The translations under genes were made by a program, and so were the position numbers. A stretch of 8,392 nt of DNA from Gaiellasilicea sp051005735 (lineage in GTDB: Bacteria; Actinomycetota; Thermoleophilia; Gaiellales; Gaiellaceae): contig JBPCJB010000196.1 in the NCBI GenBank assembly GCA_051005735.1, positions 1 through 8,392 on the forward strand, given 5' to 3'. How positions within the stretch are numbered: position 1 is the first letter of the stretch; each line of letters begins with the position of its first letter. The notes below the pieces were generated by a model. The model saw only the letters and a list, made by a program, of their open reading frames with translations, was not told the DNA's origin and made no database searches. This document shows positions 1 to 5,316 of this stretch, piece after piece.

Positions 1-20
1 CTAGCGGGACGCGCGATCCA

Positions 21-54
21 GTCCGGCCGGGCCACCCTACGGGGCGGCCCGGAC
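21..54 (-). terminator. possible hairpin terminator after the hydrolase
   Basis: A GC-rich inverted repeat lies 12 nt beyond the stop codon of the minus-strand hydrolase gene. The outer arms (GTCCGG and CCGGAC) pair perfectly over 6 bp, and the inner part pairs further with bulges around a loop near position 36. No run of T follows it on the minus strand, so it is not a textbook intrinsic terminator. It may be a weak or Rho-assisted stop, or simply a GC-rich coincidence. Confidence 0.3.
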
Positions 55-65
55 CGTTCTGCCAC

Positions 66-989
66 TCAACGATCCCGGCGAGTACCGCCGGACTCCGCTA
101 CGAGTTCGGCGAGGAAACGACCGACGACCAAGGTGTAGGCGACCGGCGCCTCCGTATAGGACCGCGCGTGCACGGCCTTCCAGGCGGGGATCACGAGTCG
201 GGTTCGCGCTCGTTCGGCACGCTTGTAGATCAGCTCGGAATGGCCGACGGGCGTGAAGCCGTCCTGGCGGGAGTGGACGAGGAGCACGGGCGCCAAGACG
301 TCTCGGATCGCATCGGCCGGCGCCGCGTCCCGCGCGTCGAATCCGGCCCGCAGGCCCGAGACGAGGAGCGCTCCCGGTACGAAGACCTTGGCCCAGGCGC
401 CGAACTGCTCCTCCGCCTGGACCCGGGCGATGTCGCCGAGGCTCGAGAACGACGAGTCGGAGACGACGAAGGCGAGCTCGGGCAACTCGGCCGCCGCCTG
501 AATCGCCGTCGCCGCTCCATACGACCAACCGATCAGCCCGATCCGACTCTGCGGCAGCCGGGCTCGATCCGCGAGCCAATCGACCGCGAGCCGGAGGTCT
601 CGCCGCTCGTGGGCGCCGAAGCTGAGCAGCGAGGGCGAGCTTTCGCCGTGGCCGCGCGCGTCGTAGAGGAGCAGATCACAGCCGCGTCGCCAGAAGATCG
701 GCGTCGCGGCGACGACTTCGGCTCTGCCGCCGCCGAAGCCGTGGAGCATGATGACGGCGCACCGCGATTGGCGCGGATTTTCGAAGTACCAGGCTGCGAG
801 GCTCACCCCGTCGCCGGGAACCGTCGTCAGCTGGGCCGCGGTAGGCCGTACTCCGCCACGTCGACCGCGCCGAGCGGCCTGAGATCCGGGGCGCTCAGGC
901 GCTCCGAGAAGAGCACGGAGACTCCGGCGTAGAGCAGCAGCGCGAGCGTCGCCGCGACGAGCAGCGCCCGTCGGACGCGCCGCTCGCAT
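66..989 (-). CDS. alpha/beta hydrolase, N-terminus disrupted by frame changes
   Basis: This encodes a serine hydrolase of the alpha/beta fold, probably an esterase-like or peptidase-like enzyme of unknown substrate. Residue numbers refer to the 307-aa open frame. HGFGGG at 83-88 is the oxyanion-hole loop, GWSYGA puts the nucleophile at Ser156, D243 (in SRQDGFTP) is the likely acid, and H274 (in AVHARSY) is the likely base, so the triad is complete. The first ~50 residues of the open frame are Arg/Ala-rich and unlike the family. A different frame over about 845-970 instead encodes a clean hydrophobic anchor (ALLVAATLALLLYAG, then SVLF) followed by a plausible linker, and it runs into a TGA at 827-829. 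One missing base near 843-846 would join that anchor to TAAQLTTVPGDG. One extra base near 976-984 would connect it to the ATG at 989. The intended product is therefore probably membrane-anchored and extracytoplasmic. The gene lies 6 nt downstream of the aquaporin and is probably co-transcribed with it. The catalytic domain call is firm; the start is not. Confidence 0.8.
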   Translation of the reverse strand: MRAARPTGAARRGDARAAALRRSLRALLGAPERPGSQAARRGRRGGVRPTAAQLTTVPGDGVSLAAWYFENPRQSRCAVIMLHGFGGGRAEVVAATPIFWRRGCDLLLYDARGHGESSPSLLSFGAHERRDLRLAVDWLADRARLPQSRIGLIGWSYGAATAIQAAAELPELAFVVSDSSFSSLGDIARVQAEEQFGAWAKVFVPGALLVSGLRAGFDARDAAPADAIRDVLAPVLLVHSRQDGFTPVGHSELIYKRAERARTRLVIPAWKAVHARSYTEAPVAYTLVVGRFLAELVAESGGTRRDR

Positions 990-995
990 CGCTCC

Positions 996-1694
996 TCAGC
1001 GCTCCACGTCGACGACCGTCACCTGGGTGACCTCGACCTCCGCCCGCGGATAGAGGAAGCCGTGCACGGCCGCTCCCACCGCCCCGCCGGCGAGCGGCCC
1101 GAGGAAGTAGACCCAGAGGTCGTCCCATTCGCCTCCGACGAGGGCCGGGCCGAACGAGCGCGCCGGATTCACCGAGGCGCCGCTGATCGGGATCGCAGCG
1201 AGGTGCACGGCGACGAGAGCGAGCGGGATTGCGAGGAGCGCCGTGCCGACCACGCGCTCGCTCCGGGACGAGTGGAGGATGACCGCGACGAAGATCGCCG
1301 TCAGGAGCACCTCGACCCAGAGCGCGTCCCACGCGGACGAGCCCGCGCCGACCGCGGTGACCGTGCCGGCCACATCGTCCCGGCCGAACGCGGCGAGGAC
1401 GGCGAGCGACGCGAGCACGCCGCCGACGAGCTGGGCGATCCAGTAGCCGATGAGATCGCGGGACTCGAGGCGGCCGGAGAGGAACATGGCGAGAGAGACG
1501 GCCGGGTTGTAGTGACCGCCGGAAAGCTCGGCGAAGGCGTAGAGGCCGGCGAGGAGCGCGAGGCCGAAGCCGAGCGCGACCGGGACGAGAATCGGCTCCT
1601 CGAGCCTCACGGCCGAGAGAATGGCGAGCGAGCCGCCGAAGACGAGCGTGAACGTGCCGAGCAGCTCGGCGACGTACTTGCGGTAGTCGTTCAT
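996..1694 (-). CDS. MIP-family water channel (AqpZ-like aquaporin)
   Basis: This is a six-helix major intrinsic protein of 232 aa, the usual length for a bacterial aquaporin, that lets water cross the cytoplasmic membrane. Both half-helix signatures are present: NPAV with Asn63 (in SGGHYNPAV) and NPAR with Asn176 (in SVNPARS). Aligned by eye with E. coli AqpZ, the selectivity-filter positions read Phe43, His164, Ala173 and Arg179. Phe plus His with the conserved Arg is the narrow, water-selective type rather than a glycerol facilitator. I chose the ATG at 1694 because GGGAGG lies 4 nt upstream of it and MNDYRKYVAELLGT is a normal MIP beginning. An upstream in-frame ATG at 1769 would add 25 polar residues without homology. 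The hydrolase follows 6 nt after the stop, and the transpeptidase gene diverges from it. No gene of glycerol metabolism is adjacent, which fits a water channel. Substrate is inferred from the filter residues. Confidence 0.93.
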   Translation of the reverse strand: MNDYRKYVAELLGTFTLVFGGSLAILSAVRLEEPILVPVALGFGLALLAGLYAFAELSGGHYNPAVSLAMFLSGRLESRDLIGYWIAQLVGGVLASLAVLAAFGRDDVAGTVTAVGAGSSAWDALWVEVLLTAIFVAVILHSSRSERVVGTALLAIPLALVAVHLAAIPISGASVNPARSFGPALVGGEWDDLWVYFLGPLAGGAVGAAVHGFLYPRAEVEVTQVTVVDVER

Positions 1695-1698
1695 CGAA

Positions 1699-1704
1699 CC
1701 TCCC
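1699..1704 (-). promoter_or_regulatory. ribosome binding site of the aquaporin
   Basis: On the minus strand GGGAGG precedes the ATG at 1694 with a 4-nt spacer (TTCG). It decides the start in favour of 1694 over the longer in-frame ATG at 1769, which has no comparable site. Confidence 0.7.
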
Positions 1705-1776
1705 GAGCGAGACGGCGTGATCGGAAGCGCGAGTCTCGCAGGCGCGTGCCGGTGCGCACAAGGTTGCACCCACGGA

Positions 1777-1806
1777 TTCGACGGCCTGTCGAGCGTGGCC
1801 TAGGAT
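1777..1806 (+). promoter_or_regulatory. predicted sigma-70-type promoter of the transpeptidase gene
   Basis: TTCGAC (1777-1782) and TAGGAT (1801-1806) are separated by 18 nt, a good match to actinobacterial -35 and -10 boxes. The distance from the -10 box to codon GTC at 1813 is 6 nt, the spacing seen for leaderless transcripts. This supports translation beginning at or near 1813, although GTC is not a normal start codon. Prediction from sequence only. Confidence 0.45.
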
Positions 1807-1812
1807 CGTCTC

Positions 1813-2879
1813 GTCGCCCGGATCGCCGGTCTCGCCGTCCTCTCGCTCGCGCTCTCCGCCGCAGCCGCGGGAGCGCCGGACGCCACGCCGACCGTCCAGG
1901 TCGCGTTCCTCCAGGGCGAGCAGATCGGCTATGTCGAGCGATCGGGGACGTCGCTGGAAGCGGCGGTGCGCGCCTTGCTCGCCGGGCCGACGACGGCCGA
2001 GGCGAGGCGGGAGCTACGACGCAGATCCCGGCCGCAACGCCGCTGCGGTCGGTGATGGTCGCGGGCGGGGTGGCCACGATCGACCTCGGGGAGAGGTTCG
2101 CGACGGGAACGAACGTGGAGAGCCTCTCGGCGCGCGTCGCGCAGCTCGTCCTCACCGCAACCCGGTTCCCGAACGTCCGCTCCGTCCGGCTGCTCGTCAA
2201 GGGCGGGACGCCGCTCGGGCTCTTCCCCGGCATCGTCACGCGCTACCCGATCACGGCGAAGGCGGTCGCAGCGCCGAACGTCCCGCCGCCGACGACGCCC
2301 GCGCCGCCGCCCAGCGGCAGCGAGTCCGAGCAGATCCGCGCGTTGCAGCAGCGGCTCGAGGACCTCGGCTTCCTCACCCGTGCCGCCGTCGACGGGAAAG
2401 CCGGGCCGCGGACGACGTCTGCCGTGGTCGCGTTCCAGAAGTGGGCCGGCCTCGACCGCGACGGCGCCGCCGGGCCGGCCACGGTCGCCGCGCTCGCGAA
2501 GGCCGCGCGGCCGACGCCGATCGGCCGCGGCGCGGAGCACCGGATCGAGCTCCTGCTCGACCGCCAGCTCACGCCTGTGATCGACGGCGACCGGGTCACG
2601 CGGGTCCTCGACGTCTCGACCGGCAAGCCGGGCTTCGAGACCGTCACGGGCTCCTATCGGATCTCCCGGAAGGAAGAGCGTTCCTGGTCGGTTCCGTACA
2701 AGGTGTGGCTGCCGTGGGCGACCTACATCGTCGGCGGCTATGCGTTCCACGAGTACCCGGACGTGCCGCCGTATCCGGCCTCGCACGGCTGCGCTCGTGT
2801 TCCCGGCTGGGACGCGGCGTGGCTCTACCGCCAGATTCCCATCGGGACGCTCGTGACCGTGATCGGGCGTTCCCGATGA
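1813..2879 (+). CDS. secreted GerMN / peptidoglycan-binding / L,D-transpeptidase (one-base frameshift)
   Basis: This is a predicted extracytoplasmic enzyme that makes L,D-crosslinks in peptidoglycan. Correcting one base gives about 355 aa. A signal peptide comes first (RIAGLAVLSLALSAAAAG), followed by a GerMN domain (about residues 25-150), a Pro-rich linker, a type-1 peptidoglycan-binding domain (about 172-232, containing IRALQQRLEDLGF and VVAFQKWAGLDRDG) and a C-terminal YkuD domain (about 245-353). The catalytic motif is SHGCAR, with its Cys, preceded by the conserved-looking FHEYPDVPPYPA. The GerMN half lies in two frames: TVQVAFLQGEQIGY through LLAGPTTAEAR in one, TTQIPAATPLRSV onward in another. 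One G missing from GGG at 2009-2011 explains the break. No ATG, GTG or TTG exists between the in-frame TAG at 1801 and the signal peptide. Either GTC 1813 stands for an altered GTG, or a G was lost near 1806 from an ATG reading MRLVARIAG. The stop overlaps the start of the binding-protein gene. Confidence 0.8.
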
Positions 2880-3671
2880 GGTCGTTCGTCGCAGCACTCG
2901 CGGTCGCGGCGATCCTGGTCGTCCCAGCCACCGCGGCCGCGCCGCCGACGAAGACGGCCGGCGAGCTCCGTGTCGGACTCTCGATGCCGAGCGCCGGCTT
3001 CCAGGTCGGGGCTGCCCGTGGCCGCGACGTCGTCCTCGCCAAGGGCTTCGAGATCGACCTGGCCCGCGAGCTCGCGAAGCGAATGGAGCTGAAACGGGTG
3101 CGCTTCGTCAACGAGGCGCTCTTCTCGACCCTCCTCGCCGCCGGACGCAAAGACTGGGACGTGGCGCTGGCCCAGATCTCCGTCACGCCCGCCCGGGCGA
3201 GCCGCGTCGACTTCTCCTCCCCGTATCTCGCGGCGGATCAGGGCGTGCTGATCCGGCTCGACCTGAAGCGGCCGACGTCGATCGCGGCCCTGCGATCGCT
3301 GCAGCTCTGCGCAGAGCGCGCGAGCACCGGGGGGGCAGCTCGTGCTCGACCGGATCAAGCCAACCAAGAAGGTGCGGCTTCTGGAGAACCCCTCGAAGCT
3401 CTCCTACGAGCTCTTTACCAAACGGTGCGACGCGATTGTCGCCGACGCTCCCGCGCTCGCGGTGCTGAGCCGGCAGGCGGCCGACCGGTACGGCCCGCTC
3501 GTGGGGCGGATCGCGACCAACGAGCGCTACGCGATCGCGCTGGAGCAGGGCAGTCCGCTGCGCGCCCGGCTGAACACGGCGCTGAAGGCGGTCACCTCCG
3601 ACGGGACGCTCGAGCGCCTGCGCAAGCGCTGGCTCGGCACGGACACCGCGAAGCTGCCGCTGTTGCGCTAG
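2876..3671 (+). CDS. family-3 periplasmic solute-binding protein (one-base frameshift)
   Basis: This is a predicted polar-amino-acid-type ABC transporter binding protein, about 264 aa after correcting one base, the normal length for the family. It starts with a signal peptide (MRSFVAALAVAAILVV, then PATAAA) with no lipobox. Family features follow: GFEIDLARELAKRM, a DFSSPYLAADQGVLI lobe-crossing segment, YELFTKRCDAIVADAPA and the C-terminal GTLERLRKRWLG. The reading frame breaks inside a run of seven G (3329-3335); six G would join CAERASTGG to QLVLDRIKPTKK. In the corrected numbering Cys145 and Cys184 flank the ligand-binding region and could form a disulfide (inference). The start overlaps the transpeptidase stop as ATGA with no good Shine-Dalgarno, so translational coupling is likely. 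No permease or ATPase gene is visible, so it may be an orphan receptor or serve a transporter encoded elsewhere. The ligand cannot be read from the sequence. Confidence 0.82.
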
Positions 3672-4834
3672 CGGGCTGCGGGAGGGGTGAGCGCGCCGTC
3701 CAGCGCGACTTCGACCGCGTTCGCGCCGAAATCTGCGCGAGAGAGAGCTCGAATCGCCTCGACCGCCGTGCCGTCGCTGTCGAGCCGGGGCGCGCCGTCC
3801 GCCACGAGTCGCACCGGGACGAGCCGCCCCTCGAGCCAGCCCCCGTCGCCGTCGAGCGACACCTGGAGGATCCCGCTGATCCCGGAAGCGCCGGCGAGCG
3901 CGAGGTTCCGGTACGAGGAGAAGTTACCGAGGCTGTAGGCGACCAGCCGGCCGCGGTACCACTCGAGTCCGCGCAGGACATGGGGGCCGTGACCGACGAC
4001 GAGATCGGCGCCGGCGTCGACAACGGCATGGGCGAACGCCCGTGAGTCGCCGCGCGCCTCGCCCGCGTAGTGCTCCGGCCCCGGCGGCACGTGCGTGGCC
4101 GCGTTTCCTTCGGCGCCCATGTGCATCGTCACGACGACGACGTCCGCGGTCGCGTCGGCGCGGCGCACGAGCCGTTTCGCCGCATCGAGATCGCGCAGAT
4201 CCTGCGCCCACGGATAGGGGGCGAAGCCGAGGACGGCGACTCGAATCGAGCCGACCCGTTGGTAGGCGATCTCACCCGGACGGCCGGTGTGCCGCAGGCG
4301 GGCGTCCTCGAGAGCGTCGACGGATCTTGCTTGGCCCGTGGCCCCGTAGTCGAAGGAGTGGTTGTTGGCGAGGTTGAGCATCGTGAATCCTGCTTCGCGC
4401 AGCCGCAGGGCATACGAGGGCGGAGCGCGAAAGCTGAAGCAGCTCGTGCTTGCCGGCTCGCATTTCGATGCGCCGGTGTCGGTGAGGGCAGTCTCGAGGT
4501 TGCCGATGACGAGATCGCCACGGAGCACACGCTCGACGCCCGAAAAGAGGGACCGAGCCCCGTCGGGCGGCAGCTCGGGTGTCGATCCGAGCGTGATGTC
4601 GCCGGTTGCGGCGATCGTGACGTCGGGAGGAGGACGGACAGCGATCCCTTCCGAGCTCCCGATGAGCGAGGCAGCAGGCTCCGGGGCCATTGCCGCTCGG
4701 GTCGGAGCCGCGTCCGTCCGACCGCTCGCGAGCGAGAGCGCGACGACGGTCGCAAACGCCAGGAAGAAGCCGGCGCCGGCGAAGCGTGCTATGTGCCGCG
4801 GCGCTGGAGCGGCGGCGTCTCTCCCCGCGGGCAT
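3668..4834 (-). CDS. CapA-family protein (PGA_cap metallophosphatase fold)
   Basis: This is a 388-aa membrane-anchored protein of the CapA/poly-gamma-glutamate capsule family, whose fold is a calcineurin-like metallophosphatase. A short cytoplasmic N-terminus is followed by one membrane segment (about residues 16-37, FAGAGFFLAFATVVALSLAS) and an extracytoplasmic domain from about 72. Conserved blocks appear in order: GDITLG 78-83, NLETALTD 112-119, ANNHSFDYG 156-164, HMGAEG 238-243, GHGPHVLRGLEWY 281-293 and SLGNF 301-305. These carry the Asp, Asn and His metal ligands expected of the fold. Cys125 and Cys132 may form a disulfide in an insertion. There is no capB, capC or capE nearby, so a poly-gamma-glutamate role is not supported. 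Many isolated homologues have no known substrate. The gene converges on the binding-protein gene and shares its stop tetranucleotide. The ATG at 4834 is the first possible start, since an in-frame TAG lies 12 nt upstream, but it has no clear ribosome binding site. Confidence 0.88.
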   Translation of the reverse strand: MPAGRDAAAPAPRHIARFAGAGFFLAFATVVALSLASGRTDAAPTRAAMAPEPAASLIGSSEGIAVRPPPDVTIAATGDITLGSTPELPPDGARSLFSGVERVLRGDLVIGNLETALTDTGASKCEPASTSCFSFRAPPSYALRLREAGFTMLNLANNHSFDYGATGQARSVDALEDARLRHTGRPGEIAYQRVGSIRVAVLGFAPYPWAQDLRDLDAAKRLVRRADATADVVVVTMHMGAEGNAATHVPPGPEHYAGEARGDSRAFAHAVVDAGADLVVGHGPHVLRGLEWYRGRLVAYSLGNFSSYRNLALAGASGISGILQVSLDGDGGWLEGRLVPVRLVADGAPRLDSDGTAVEAIRALSRADFGANAVEVALDGALTPPAAR

Positions 4835-4843
4835 CTCCGCGGG
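4824..4843 (-). promoter_or_regulatory. hairpin enclosing the start codon of the CapA-like gene
   Basis: On the minus strand CCCGCGG (4843-4837) pairs perfectly with CCGCGGG (4830-4824). The 6-nt loop AGATGC contains the ATG at 4834-4832. All seven pairs are G-C. Such a structure would affect initiation if it forms in the mRNA. It could also be chance in GC-rich DNA. Confidence 0.4.
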
Positions 4844-4900
4844 CTACGACGCCGTTCCGCGCGTTCCTCCCGCAGCGGTCGGCAGAAAGCGGGCGCGGCC

Positions 4901-4920
4901 TACGATCGTGCCGCTAGCCT
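4901..4920 (+). promoter_or_regulatory. possible -10 elements for selC
   Basis: Two candidate -10 boxes precede the tRNA gene: TACGAT at 4901-4906 and TAGCCT at 4915-4920. TACGAT is the better hexamer, and its start point would fall about 13 nt before the mature tRNA 5' end. No convincing -35 box is seen 17-18 nt further upstream. The 92 bp between the CapA-like start and selC must serve both directions. Weak prediction. Confidence 0.25.
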
Positions 4921-4926
4921 GACCGC

Positions 4927-5019
4927 GGAGCGGCATGGGCCCGGTGGCCCAACCGGTCTTCAAAGCCGGCGAGGTCGTGTAACCCACGGCTGGGTAGGTT
5001 CGACTCCTACGCCGCTCCG
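4927..5019 (+). tRNA. tRNA-Sec (anticodon TCA)
   Basis: This is selenocysteine tRNA, which reads UGA at SECIS-marked codons when delivered by SelB. The 93-nt gene folds as a bacterial tRNA-Sec. It has an 8-bp acceptor stem (GGAGCGGC 4927-4934 with GCCGCTCC 5011-5018) and discriminator G5019. The D stem is an extended 6 bp (TGGGCC/GGCCCA) with the tetraloop CGGT. The anticodon stem CCGGT/GCCGG closes loop CTTCAAA, with anticodon TCA at 4960-4962. A long variable arm pairs GTCGTG 4974-4979 with CACGGC 4985-4990, including one G-T pair. The T arm is GTAGG-TTCGACT-CCTAC (4994-5010). The 8+5 acceptor/T-stem geometry, 6-bp D stem and long variable arm separate it from a UGA-suppressor tRNA-Trp and from ordinary tRNA-Ser or tRNA-Leu. 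CCA is not encoded. No sel genes or recognisable selenoproteins lie nearby. Confidence 0.95.
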
Positions 5020-5119
5020 TCGTCGCGAATTCGCATGGCTGAGCGACAGCTGATGCTCCAACCCTCTTATTGTCAGTCCGCCTGCGTCAGTCAAAGTCCG
5101 CTGAGTTCGGAGGCCTACT

Positions 5120-5141
5120 GGCGCACGAATGGCGCACGAGA
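5120..5141. repeat. 11-bp tandem direct repeat near selC
   Basis: GGCGCACGA occurs at 5120-5128 and again at 5131-5139, giving two 11-bp units (GGCGCACGAAT and GGCGCACGAGA). One helical turn of spacing suits paired protein-binding sites, such as integrase arm sites or an operator, but the sequence alone cannot show this. Confidence 0.4.
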
Positions 5142-5234
5142 ATGCAGGGCCGGGGCGGCCTCAAGCGAGCGTGTAGCCGACATCGACCGAGACGACGGCA
5201 CCGTTGTGTGCAACGCGCCGTTCGAGCAGAGAAA

Positions 5235-5250
5235 CGCGACTGTTGTCGCG
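5235..5250 (-). terminator. possible intrinsic terminator of the SDR gene
   Basis: CGCGAC and GTCGCG form a perfect 6-bp stem with a 4-nt loop. Read on the minus strand, the hairpin lies about 67 nt past the SDR stop and is followed by TTTCTCT, a short T-rich tail. The stem is short and the tail interrupted, so strength is uncertain. Confidence 0.4.
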
Positions 5251-5316
5251 ACCTCCTCGGCCTAGATTCGGCGGCGATGTTCGCCTATTTCGAGCGAGCG
5301 AGGCCGGCGAAGTGAG

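Larger units (their letters stand above)
5020..5316. other. non-coding gap downstream of selC
   Basis: This stretch of about 297 bp lies between selC and the end of the SDR gene. Its left part (about 5035-5110) is visibly poorer in G+C than the surrounding genes. Open frames crossing it (for example 5035-5265 and 5070-5315 on the plus strand) have no family features, signal peptide or plausible ribosome binding site, so I do not call them genes. It contains a 10-bp palindrome (GCGAATTCGC, 5025-5034), a short tandem repeat at 5120-5141 and a hairpin at 5235-5250. The position directly after a tRNA gene is where integrated elements leave scars, but no integrase and no repeat of the tRNA 3' end is present in the window. 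Confidence 0.5.

Noticed and set aside
827..829. TGA in the hydrolase anchor frame as a selenocysteine codon, tempting because selC is nearby
   Set aside because: Reading through it gives no hydrolase sequence. The family sequence resumes in another frame before the TGA, so a missing base explains it better.
1062..1812. Long plus-strand open frame running into the transpeptidase (605-aa reading)
   Set aside because: It is antisense to the aquaporin, has the charged Arg/Glu composition of a shadow frame, and misses the signal peptide and first half of GerMN that lie in another frame.
3329..3335. Programmed ribosomal frameshift at the seven-G run
   Set aside because: No stimulatory structure or pseudoknot is apparent, the upstream product has no function of its own in this family, and similar indels occur in the two neighbouring genes.
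1931..4045. 704-aa plus-strand open frame spanning three genes
   Set aside because: Only its middle part (from 2876 to the G-run) matches a real protein. The rest is shadow of the transpeptidase and of the CapA-like gene, joined by the frameshift.
5035..5315. Plus-strand open frames after selC (5035-5265 and 5070-5315)
   Set aside because: No ribosome binding site, no domain-like pattern and unusual Cys/Arg composition for this genome; they look like chance frames in non-coding DNA.
5263..5315. TAGATT followed by an ATG and a 12-codon frame (MFAYFERARPAK)
   Set aside because: The -10-like box lacks a partner at proper spacing and the peptide overlaps the end of the convergent SDR region; too short to support.
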